Shown: positions 56,635 to 64,000 of the stretch, in pieces
How the letters are laid out: each line of letters opens with the position of its first letter
Numbering within the stretch: the first letter of the stretch is position 1
Origin: Opitutaceae bacterium
GTDB lineage: Bacteria > Verrucomicrobiota > Verrucomicrobiia > Opitutales > Opitutaceae
DNA length: 64,000 nucleotides
Assembly (NCBI GenBank): GCA_015075305.1
Contig: JABTUS010000005.1
Location: 186,001 to 250,000 of the forward strand
Direction: 5' to 3'
The notes under the pieces: model-generated
The model's database searches: none
What the model saw: the letters and a program-made list of their open reading frames with translations, nothing else
Told to the model about the DNA's origin: nothing
Translations under genes and position numbers: made by a program

Positions 56635-58140
56635 TCAGTCAACCGCAAGAGAGGAAGACAGAGTCAGAACAATCCGGCGATAGGAGGTGAGCGAAGGCTC
56701 GCCTTCGTCGGTGACTTCCAGGATCAGGTGCACAGTCTGTCCGGCTTCCGCCTCCGGAGCGGCCAATTGCACTTTTTCAGAATTGGCGCCCTCAAGTGCC
56801 ACAACGCCAGGAAACGTTCCCGCTTCGCGGTATTGCCACCAGCGAAAGCGCAGGCGGTCGCCGTCAGGATCGCCCGAGCCTCCGGCATCAAAGGCAAGCC
56901 GCTCGCCAGCTCGCACGACTATTTGGATGATCCCCGCAGAGCCATCCCCGTCCACTACCGCCCGCGGCGCATGATTTGCCTCCTCCCGCGGTTTCACGCA
57001 CCAGTCCATGCGCGCCGCGAAATCGCTGGCGAACGCCCGCTGCCATCGCGCGAGCGTCCATTGCAAACGCTTCCGCGAATCCACTGTTCCCGGTAGATCA
57101 TCCTCCGCAGGCGCGTAATGCCTGCGCCCCCCACCATCAATCAGGCGGAATCTCCCACCCCAGCTTCCCCACTCGGGATGCTCGGGCGAGGAAAGTCCGA
57201 GCGTGGACAGGAGGTAGAGAAACGTTGGCGAATCGCCCTCCTTGACACGTAGCTCTCTCTTCCCGGTGGCATTGGCAGGAGGATAGCCCGCTCCCAGCGG
57301 GCCGTGTCCCTGAGACACGTGTTTCCGCACCCAGTCTCCGTCCCTCAACGCCGGGTCGCCCGCCAGGTACATCGCAGCCCCGAGTGGACGGAATTGAATG
57401 AAAAAGAGCTCCGGCACATTCTTCCACAGCCAGACCGCGCCCGTGTCCTGCCAACTGTTCTGGCAGAGTCTGATCCTTGAGATGAAACGCATGGCCTCCT
57501 CGGCCGATCTTTCCTGACGAACTCATTGATGGCGCGCGCAAGGTCCGCCCGGACCCAGACAACAATCCAGATGGCCGCGGATCATCGCGATCGATGATCG
57601 CGAGATATGCTGCGACGCCCTGGGCTGTCCTCTTTCGCCGATCCATTGCTCCGCCGCGTCACTCGCCCGGGAATCGAATTCACCCACCGGATACGGAACC
57701 GGGAAACCCTTCCGCCCAGGCGCGCCTCTCCGAACCACCGGCGCCCCAGCCTTTACAAGGTTGTTCAACTTTTCCGCCGACGGATACTCATGCCCGGCGC
57801 GCTCGTGCTGCCTGAGCATCGGAAGGACCTGGCCATACTCGGCGATCTGTTCACGCATCAGGTCCGGACGGACCGAGCCGTCGCCATAGGCGAGCGATGT
57901 TGCAACGAGTCCTTCGATCTGGAACTCGTTCGCGTAGACAAGAAGGCGGATCATCGACTGCTTGTCGTCCGGGTCCTTGAAGTAATCCGAAAGGACAAGC
58001 AACCGCGGTCGTTCATCAGCAGGTCGTCGCTGCGCGGCCGCGCCAAGACCGAACTGGCATCCGGCGCAAAAGAGGGCGAGGATCAGAACCAGACGAACCG
58101 TGGGGAGGAGTTGATGGAAACAGGCAGACTCGGTGTTCAT
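56635..58140 (-). pseudogene. DUF1593 (nucleoside-hydrolase-like, cellulose-binding Sde182 type) gene with several frame changes
   Basis: The 5' part begins at 58140 with a signal sequence and RPRLLVLSDYFKDPDDKQSM, LLVYANEFQIEGLVATS and YPSAEKLNNLVKAGAP, all typical of DUF1593. The 3' part (MRFISRIRLCQNSWQDTGAVW to about 56635) has the rest of that domain and a beta-sandwich tail. Between about 57640 and 57505 the homologous protein jumps through the three frames: frame changes are needed near 57640, 57575 and 57505. The net shift is zero, but stops result. The CAATGGATTGAA operator lies 85 bases upstream of the start. Confidence 0.75.
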
Positions 58141-58224
58141 AGTTGGGGATGCCGCAGTCACAGTCTAAGCCGCGTTCTGCAACAACCGTCTCAACCCGGA
58201 TGGACGGCCACAAGCCTTGCGCTG

Positions 58225-58238
58225 CGCAATGGATTGAA
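58225..58238 (+). promoter_or_regulatory. LacI operator-like site before the DUF1593 pseudogene
   Basis: CGCAATGGATTGAA matches the palindrome TTCAATGGATTGAA in 12 of 14 bases and lies about 85 bases upstream of the DUF1593 start on the minus strand. Confidence 0.6.
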
Positions 58239-58271
58239 CGCCGTGCCCATCCAACTGCACAGCAGCTCGTG

Positions 58272-59249
58272 CTAGGCCAGCGATGGCTCCACCAGCACCG
58301 TCTGGCGCATGCCGGGAATCCCGCGTTCATTTCGAATGACAAGGCTCACCATCAGGTCCGCCGCATGCCGCCCGATTCCTTGATTGTTCTCCCTCACGCC
58401 AGGGTCGCCGCGCCCGTCGGACAGTGCGAAGCCAAGCGTTTTTACGCCGACATTCCTCCAAACGGAGAGATCGTCCACCAGCAGGATGTCCGGCTTGTGC
58501 TTGCGCAACCAGCCCTCCATCGCGGGCGCACTGGTCCGGGATTCGTAGACTGGCAGTCGATCCCCTGCTTCAAGGTTCTGAAACTGCTCGAAAAGGAAGG
58601 CGCTGATCCAGCGTTCCCGCCGCATCGCATTGTGCTGTCTCGTCAGTGCGAGGCCGATGCGGCGGTGCCCCGCCTCCAGGCAGAACTCGAACGCCATGTT
58701 CATCCCGAGATGATGATCCTCCGTCACCCGGTGCAGCGCAGGCGTCCGCAAGCCGTAACCGATCGTCACGAGCGCAAAGCGACCCCAGTCGATGCCGGTC
58801 ATGTCGTGATGCTCCAGGGTCGGCCCCACGATGATCCCTTGAACACTGCGCGTGAGAAGCACCTTGTTCAAATGCGACGGCATCCGCGCATAATCGCACC
58901 ACGGCAATTCATCGAGCGAGAAGCCATGCCGTTCAGACTGTTCACGGGCGCCTGAATAGATGCTCCGGAAATGCTGGCTCGTTCTCCATGGCAAAGCGGC
59001 GGGCAGGCAGTTCAGAAAAACCGCCGACACGCGGTTGCCGGCCGGGCGCCCCGCCCGGCGCGCGCTCACCCACGCGGATATCATGGGATTCACGTGATAG
59101 TCCAACCGGGCCGCAGCCATGAGCACCCGCTCCCGGGTTCTTTTCGGAATGCGCGGATCGCCGCGCAGCGCGAGGGAAACCGTGCTCGGATGGCAGCCGG
59201 CCGCACGGCCCACGTCACCCATTGTCGAGGCATTCTTTCCGGCTGCCAT
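58272..59249 (-). CDS. LacI-family transcriptional regulator
   Basis: The 325-residue protein has an N-terminal HTH (STMGDVGRAAGCHPSTVSLALRGDPRI) and hinge, followed by a periplasmic-binding-protein-like effector domain (GIIVGPTLEHHDMTGIDWGRFALVTIG, VTEDHHLGMNMAFEFCLEAGHRRIGLAL, LLVDDLSVWRNVGVKTLGFALSD). It should repress the surrounding glycan genes until a sugar is bound. A TTCAATCTATTGAA site covers -17 to -4 before its start, indicating autoregulation. Confidence 0.94.
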   Translation of the reverse strand: MAAGKNASTMGDVGRAAGCHPSTVSLALRGDPRIPKRTRERVLMAAARLDYHVNPMISAWVSARRAGRPAGNRVSAVFLNCLPAALPWRTSQHFRSIYSGAREQSERHGFSLDELPWCDYARMPSHLNKVLLTRSVQGIIVGPTLEHHDMTGIDWGRFALVTIGYGLRTPALHRVTEDHHLGMNMAFEFCLEAGHRRIGLALTRQHNAMRRERWISAFLFEQFQNLEAGDRLPVYESRTSAPAMEGWLRKHKPDILLVDDLSVWRNVGVKTLGFALSDGRGDPGVRENNQGIGRHAADLMVSLVIRNERGIPGMRQTVLVEPSLA

Positions 59250-59252
59250 GGA

Positions 59253-59266
59253 TTCAATCTATTGAA
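59253..59266 (+). promoter_or_regulatory. LacI operator-like site before the regulator gene
   Basis: TTCAATCTATTGAA has perfect 6-base inverted half-sites around CT. It ends four bases before the LacI start codon on the minus strand and overlaps the ribosome-binding region. Confidence 0.75.
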
Positions 59267-59318
59267 CAACGCAGCGGCTTCAAACGAAATTGCGCGCCGT
59301 CGCACCGCGACGGGCTAC

Positions 59319-61065
59319 CTATCCCGCGGGGCGCGCGATGAACACCCAGTCCCGCGTGTCCGGCGCCGTGAGCCGAAGCAGTGAGGCGCCCTCGGGAGCG
59401 ACGTCGATCAATTGGCGTGCGCCTGTGCGCGGGTCAAAACCATCGATCCGCCACGACCGCTGCGCGAGTCCTTCGTCCGACAGCACCACCGGTTCCGTCA
59501 CACCCCGCACGTAGACGACGTATAGTTTTCCGGGATTCGCAAGGCACCAATAAGCGGTGTCTGGAGCCTTGGTGACACCTGACTCCACACCGCCGTTCTC
59601 ACCCGGCGCCACCTCGCCCTCCCCCCGGGGCTCGGAGGACGAGAGGCATTCGTCCCGAGGTTCAAGTGTCCAGTATTCCAAGGACTCAAAGATGTTTTTG
59701 ATCATGCCGACCTGCTCGATCCAGGGTTCGTTTGCATGGTCGTCAGGGAGGAATGTTGTCCGATGTCGGGCACCGCCAAGATAGCTGGAACCGAAACCGG
59801 TGACAACATACCCGCCCGCCATCACGATGTCCCAGGTTGCCGCCCCGATCTCGGTGAGACCGTAGCTGTTGGCCTTGTCGACGCGGCCATCCGAATTGGC
59901 ATCCCGTAACCAATAGGCATATTCCGCGTTGACGACCGGCTTGCCAAAATGCCGCGCTTCCAGAATCCGCTGATGCAATTGCGCGTAGTTCTGCTGGTAG
60001 TCGCCAAAATCCATCCAAGCAGCCTTTCCGTTGAATTCGCGAACAGTTCCAAGCAGCCTGCCGGGTGGATGCACGCCGATCATGCGGCGATGCGGATCGG
60101 AGGCTCTCAACACATCACCCAGACGGATGATTTCGCTTCGAAGCTCCTCCAACGGGATCGACCGTTCCAACGGGATCGACCGTTTGATTGCGGTTGTGGA
60201 CCATTCTCCCGACACCAGGAATTACACATTGAAGGCCGAATAGCGCCCCGATACATAGCGCGCAAAACGCTCCCGGGCTGCCTGGTCTGGAAACTGGCTC
60301 CACGCATACGGTTCACGTCTCGACTTCTCTCCCCAGGCGAGCGCCACGCCGACTGTCAATCCTTGTTCATTGGCCCAGGCGATGCGCTTGTCCACTTCTC
60401 GAAAATAGTCCGGATTGATTTTTTCAGCGCTCAAATCCCTCCAAGGAGGCCCGCCATTGTTCCCCCAGCCCAATTCACTCAACAGCATCATGTGGATCGC
60501 GTTAAAACCCTGCTGCGCGCGATTCGCAGCGTAGCGCTCCGCGCTGGCGCGGTGAAGATGCTCCTCGTCGTTATCCTGCCCGTAGGCCCATGCCGTGTCC
60601 CCCAGAAACCAGACATGTTCTCCATTTTGATGCTGAAAAATGCGCCGGCCATCCCGCCGCCGGCTGCAGGCCGCCCCGCAGCTCTGAAGGCACGCATTCG
60701 AAGCGGCCCTCGCGACCATTGAGACCCGCATCGCCACTGGACACCGACCATCGCCACAGGCCCGGCTTGTCCGGCGAAAAGCGAAAGCGCCAGGTGCTTC
60801 CTCCGTCCCAGAAGAGTGGCACCTGGCACCTGGATCCGCCATTGGGCTCGATCAATGTCGCCTCCGCAGCAACCTCGACATACGGATTCGAATAACTGCC
60901 CTTGGCATCCAGGGAAACTTCAAGCCTGGCGAAGAGAGGGACCTCGGATGGAAACACCGCCTCCGCCGCTTCAGCTTGCGTGACACAAAGCGAATACAGC
61001 AGGAGGATGGCGGAGAAGCGGCCAGCCGGGTTCAACGCGGGCCGGGATTGTTGATGGGAGTGCAT
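59319..61065 (-). pseudogene. apiosidase-like glycoside hydrolase (DUF5060-DUF4038) gene, frameshift plus nonsense
   Basis: The 5' part encodes a signal peptide and a DUF5060 beta domain (VPLFARLEVSLDAKGSYSNP, GLWRWSVSSGDAGLNGREGR). After a T5 run (A5 at 60636-60640 on the plus strand) the frame must shift by one base to read FQHQNGEHVWFLGDTAWAYG, the start of the DUF4038 apiosidase-like barrel. The barrel runs to RYSAFNV, where TAA at 60224-60222 interrupts it in frame. The rest (FLVSGEWSTTA, HPPGRLLGTV, KPVVNAEYAYW, GYVVTGFGSSYLGGAR) then follows in frame. Without these two defects it would be a complete exported glycosidase. An exact 18-bp tandem duplication lies at 60149-60184. Confidence 0.8.
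60149..60184 (+). repeat. 18-bp exact tandem duplication inside the pseudogene
   Basis: The unit CCAACGGGATCGACCGTT occurs twice in tandem without a mismatch. It adds six codons in frame (RSIPLE twice). The exactness implies a recent event. Confidence 0.9.
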
Positions 61066-61197
61066 GAGGGGATTCCCGATGATCGCAGGGATTGGTGCTC
61101 CGCGAAACGGAGGACGCTCGCTGCAGCATCGCCTGCGAAGGCGGGCTTCGCACCAGCCTTTTCATGCCGCGGGCCAGCCGGCACAATCCGCATTCCA

Positions 61198-61211
61198 TGC
61201 AATGGATTGAA
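61198..61211 (+). promoter_or_regulatory. LacI operator-like site, apiosidase side
   Basis: TGCAATGGATTGAA matches the palindrome TTCAATGGATTGAA in 13 of 14 bases and lies about 133 bases before the apiosidase-like start. Confidence 0.65.
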
Positions 61212-61332
61212 TGAAGGACCGCCCTCGGCGCCGCAGAGCGCCTTGCGCCGATGCGTCGTTTCCCGACGACTACTGGATGTTCGGCGCACCGGCAAACCTC
61301 CCGATGGAAGGTCGCGGGCGGGCAGCAATGGG

Positions 61333-61346
61333 TTCAATCCATTGAA
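61333..61346 (+). promoter_or_regulatory. LacI operator-like site, transketolase side
   Basis: TTCAATCCATTGAA has perfect inverted half-sites and lies about 98 bases before the transketolase start at 61444. The flanks CAATGGG and GCCCAATG extend the symmetry loosely. Confidence 0.72.
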
Positions 61347-61443
61347 TGCCCAATGCGTTGCCGCGAGCCGGGCTGCCAGTCAGGAAACATCCAAGCGCTG
61401 AACCGGAGGTCCCGGCCGAACCGCGCGGCTCAAATTCCACCCG

Positions 61444-62373
61444 ATGAAGCATCTCACACCCGAAAAGAGCCAGGAGCTGGCGGACAAGGCATTCCACATT
61501 CGCCGCCTCTGCCTTGAGTTCATCACCTGCGCGGGATGGGGACACATCGGCGGATCCTTCTCGGAGGCCGAAATCCTCTCCTGCCTGTACGGAGGTGCAA
61601 TGCGCATCGATCCAAGGCAACCGGACAGTCCCTCCCGGGACCGCTTCATTTTGTCCAAGGCGCACACCTCTCCCGCACTCTACGCCACGCTTGCACTCCA
61701 GGGCTTCATTCCCGAGGAGCGGCTTTTCTCCTATTGCCGGATTGGCGGGCTCGACGGACACACCCAGCGCGGCCAGTGCCCGGGGATCGAGTATTCGGGA
61801 GGATCGCTTGGAACAGGATTGAGCTACGCGGCAGGCATCGCACTCGGCCTGCGCCTCCAGGAAAACTTCGGTTCGATGGTCTACTGTCTTCTCGGCGACG
61901 GCGAGTGCAACGAAGGCCAGGTCTGGGAGGCGGCGATGAGCGCGGCCCACCACCGGCTCGACAACTTGATCGCCATCGTTGACTACAACAAGGTCATGGC
62001 AAAGGGCAAGGTGTCCGACCTGATGGCCATCGAGCCCCTCCGGGAAAAATTCTCCTCGTTTGGCTGGTCCGTACTGGAATGTGACGGACATGACCTGGCT
62101 GAACTTTGGGCGACATTTCACCGGGCCAAATATCTCGAAATGCGCGGGCGACCCGTGCTGGTGATCGCCCACACAGTCAAGGGCCGCGGCCTGCCCGAAG
62201 CGGAATTCAACTATCATTGGCACACCCACGCTCCCAGCGTCGCGCAGGCGGAGGCGTTTCTCGCGGCACTGAATCTCACCTACGGCAGGAACAAACGGTT
62301 CTCCCGAGTGCTCGTGTCTCCTTTCGACGGCGGACTGGAGGCTGTGGTTTCAGCGGATCTCGGCACTTCCTGA
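61444..62373 (+). CDS. transketolase, N-terminal (ThDP-binding) subunit
   Basis: The 309-residue subunit contains the ThDP/Mg site LLGDGECNEGQVWEAAMSAA with LIAIVDYNKVMAKG, and the substrate-side WGHIGGSFSEAE and LSKAHTSPALYATLALQGF. With the next gene it forms a split transketolase, 12 bases apart. Split transketolases often belong to catabolic clusters. The D-apulose-4-phosphate transketolase of apiose catabolism (AptA/AptB) is one known example, but which substrate is used here cannot be decided from sequence. Expression is probably under the LacI operator at 61333-61346. Confidence 0.92.
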   Translation: MKHLTPEKSQELADKAFHIRRLCLEFITCAGWGHIGGSFSEAEILSCLYGGAMRIDPRQPDSPSRDRFILSKAHTSPALYATLALQGFIPEERLFSYCRIGGLDGHTQRGQCPGIEYSGGSLGTGLSYAAGIALGLRLQENFGSMVYCLLGDGECNEGQVWEAAMSAAHHRLDNLIAIVDYNKVMAKGKVSDLMAIEPLREKFSSFGWSVLECDGHDLAELWATFHRAKYLEMRGRPVLVIAHTVKGRGLPEAEFNYHWHTHAPSVAQAEAFLAALNLTYGRNKRFSRVLVSPFDGGLEAVVSADLGTS

Positions 62374-62385
62374 GGAAAAACCATC

Positions 62386-63351
62386 ATGCCAATTTCATTT
62401 TCACCCAAGAGCCTGCGGGAAGTGTTTGGTGAAACGCTGGTCGAACTCGGCGGCATTCACCGGAATCTCCTGGTGCTCGACGCAGATCTGAACACTTCCT
62501 CGCGCACGGTGCTCTTCAAAAAGGCGTTCCCCGACCGCTTCATTCAGTGCGGGATTGCGGAAGCCAATCTCTTCGGAATGGCCGCGGGACTTTCATCCCA
62601 GGGGTTCATAACCTTTCCGTCTACATTCGCCGCATTTGCGGCGCGCAAGGCGCTCGATCAGGTCTATGTCAACATCGCCTATCCACGGCACAATGTCAAA
62701 ATTGCCGGGTCCTACTGCGGAATGACCGCGACCGAGTGCGGACCGTCGCACAACTGTGCGGAGGATCTCGCTGTCATGCGGTCGCTGCCACACGTCAAGG
62801 TTTTCGACCCGGGGGACAACTTCGAGCTGCGGGCCATGATGCACGCCATTGCCGCGGATTCCGGCCCGGCATACTTTCGGGTGTCCAAGGTGAACGCACC
62901 GGAGCTTTTTTCAAAAGATCACACGTTCGACATCGGCCGCGGGCACGTGTTGAGAAGCGGCCGCGATGTGACGCTTGTCGGCACGGGTTTCATGACTGCC
63001 GTCGCATTGGGAGCCGCAATGCTACTTGAGCGTGAGGGCGTTTCTGTGGCGGTTGTTCACATGCCATCGATCAAGCCGATCGACGAGGACCTGATCGTCA
63101 GCCAGGCGCGTGCAACAGGAGCAATCCTCACCATCGAAAACCACCGTGTTTTTGGCGGCCTTGGAGGAGCCGTCAGTGAGGTGCTCTCACGCAACTACCC
63201 GGTCCACCTTGAAATGCTGGGGCTGGGGGACACCGTGTTTGATTCCGCTCCACTTCAGGATCTTCTGCGCCACTATGAATTGACACCCCGCGACATGTCC
63301 CGGAAAGCGCAAACGCTGCTCCAACGAAAACGACGCGCATCAGCAGCATGA
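62386..63351 (+). CDS. transketolase, C-terminal subunit
   Basis: The 321-residue subunit carries the pyrimidine-binding (Pyr) and C-terminal domains: LLVLDADLNTSSRTVLFKKA, RFIQCGIAEANLFGMAAGLS, FAARKALDQVYVNIAYPRHN, KIAGSYCGMTATECGPSHNC and VVHMPSIKPIDEDLIVSQA, with ILTIENHRVFGGLGGAVSEV. It pairs with the N-terminal subunit gene upstream. Its TGA overlaps the ATG of the next gene. Confidence 0.92.
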   Translation: MPISFSPKSLREVFGETLVELGGIHRNLLVLDADLNTSSRTVLFKKAFPDRFIQCGIAEANLFGMAAGLSSQGFITFPSTFAAFAARKALDQVYVNIAYPRHNVKIAGSYCGMTATECGPSHNCAEDLAVMRSLPHVKVFDPGDNFELRAMMHAIAADSGPAYFRVSKVNAPELFSKDHTFDIGRGHVLRSGRDVTLVGTGFMTAVALGAAMLLEREGVSVAVVHMPSIKPIDEDLIVSQARATGAILTIENHRVFGGLGGAVSEVLSRNYPVHLEMLGLGDTVFDSAPLQDLLRHYELTPRDMSRKAQTLLQRKRRASAA

Positions 63352-64000
63352 GCGCACCTCACGCTATTTCTCGGCACCGCCGCGTCCGGGATCCCCGGCA
63401 GCTCTTCGGAGACTACATGAGGCTGACCGGCACGCCCACACTCGCCAACGAAAAGGGCGTGAAGGGATTGTCCGGCAAGGCACTTGGACTGATAAACGGT
63501 TCAACCTGGGTGAGCCTGTGGGGAACGTGGTTTGGGCGCAGGATTCTCCCAGGGGTCAAACTCGTCCACGCTGGCGGAGATCACGTGCAGCTTCATTTCA
63601 TGGAGGCTCATCATGCGGGCCGCCGCTGCCCGCCCAGGGAAAACATTGAGAGCTTCGTGCACACTGCCCGGGAACTCGTCGCTTTTCATACGGTCGACGC
63701 GATCCTGATCACGTGTTCCACAATGAACCGGGCGGCGCCTGAAGTCCGGCGGGCGCTTGCTCGAAAACGGATACCCGTTGTCCAGATCGATGAGCCGATG
63801 ATGGAGCATGCTGTTGAACGTGGCGGACGAATTCTGGTCGTAGCCACCCATGGGCCGACTGTCGCGAGCACGCAGGCCATGCTGATGGAAACAGCAAAAA
63901 GACTCGGAGTAAGTGTTGAGTTCGATGGTGCGACGGTGGAGGAGGCCTTCGATCTCCTGGGTGCCGGAAACATTGCCGCGCACAATCGTCTGATTGCCCG
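63348..64000 (+). CDS. Asp/Glu racemase-family protein, 5' part
   Basis: The frame opens with ATG overlapping the transketolase stop (ATGA) and stays open to the window end (about 217 codons), so it is partial. The translation shows the Asp/Glu/hydantoin racemase superfamily pattern: VDAILITCSTMNRAAPEVRRALA with one of the two catalytic cysteines, PVVQIDEPMMEHAVERGGRI, LVVATHGPTVASTQAMLMETA and ATVEEAFDLLGAGNIAAHN. The first catalytic Cys is not seen where expected. It is translationally coupled to the transketolase, so it belongs to the same pathway. Function beyond the family is open. Confidence 0.8.
   Translation, partial: MSAPHAISRHRRVRDPRQLFGDYMRLTGTPTLANEKGVKGLSGKALGLINGSTWVSLWGTWFGRRILPGVKLVHAGGDHVQLHFMEAHHAGRRCPPRENIESFVHTARELVAFHTVDAILITCSTMNRAAPEVRRALARKRIPVVQIDEPMMEHAVERGGRILVVATHGPTVASTQAMLMETAKRLGVSVEFDGATVEEAFDLLGAGNIAAHNRLIA

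Larger units (their letters stand above)
61066..61443. promoter_or_regulatory. divergent regulatory region between apiosidase-like gene and transketolase
   Basis: The 378-base gap separates two divergent genes and has no gene-like frame. It contains two LacI operator-like sites (61198-61211 and 61333-61346), one toward each gene. Confidence 0.6.

Overview
The window is GC-rich by eye and reads as Gram-negative chromosome, most likely from the Verrucomicrobiota, probably an Opitutaceae-type bacterium. The assignment rests on gene content: a KDO activation enzyme (outer membrane LPS), an exosortase-EpsI fusion, a MoxR/DUF58/VWA/DUF4159 operon of the kind common in Verrucomicrobia and Planctomycetes, an SPFH-free SppA, and REP-type intergenic repeats with a RAYT relative. 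No rRNA, tRNA or CRISPR array was seen.

Layout. 1-5.5 kb: end of an EamA transporter, an Fsr-like MFS pump, a membrane protein with a dead-looking M50 core and two cyclic-nucleotide-binding domains, a lone receiver protein, KdsB and HPr. 5.6-20.4 kb: an eight-gene minus-strand operon (TPR gluzincin, DUF4159, MoxR ATPase, DUF58, BatA-like VWA, a 1213-residue coiled-coil membrane protein, a GATase-like membrane protein, a C13-peptidase-like protein) with repeated stop/start overlaps. 20.6-24.6 kb: DUF3185 protein, SWIM protein and SNF2 helicase. 24.6-28.9 kb: a repeat island holding a pseudogene, a group II intron inserted into one arm of a REPIN-like element, a vapBC-type pair, a second composite inverted repeat and an intact REPIN copy. 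28.9-40.4 kb: a GT39-type membrane protein, a Tat-exported TIM-barrel protein, SufT, SppA, an uncharacterised 517-residue protein, a DapF homologue lacking both catalytic cysteines, then a zinc-ribbon/TPR protein coupled to exosortase-EpsI. 40.4-42 kb: REP copies and a broken RAYT. 42-53.9 kb: housekeeping (PIN-TRAM, EVE, tyrA-aroA-cmk-plsC, trpS, a DHDPS-family/epimerase pair, DAHP synthase, ffh).

53.9-64 kb is a carbohydrate locus in decay: an intact GH10 xylanase lipoprotein, a truncated GPH transporter, a DUF1593 gene with several frame changes, an intact LacI regulator, an apiosidase-like (DUF5060-DUF4038) gene broken by a frameshift and a stop, then an intact split transketolase and the start of an Asp/Glu-racemase-family gene that runs off the window. 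Four copies of a TTCAATNNATTGAA palindrome sit before the LacI gene, the DUF1593 gene, the apiosidase-like gene and the transketolase pair. This suggests one LacI regulon joining glycan cleavage to pentose metabolism, possibly D-apiose.

All calls come from reading translations and motifs by eye; no database search was possible. Start sites were chosen from overlaps, signal sequences and family habits where stated.
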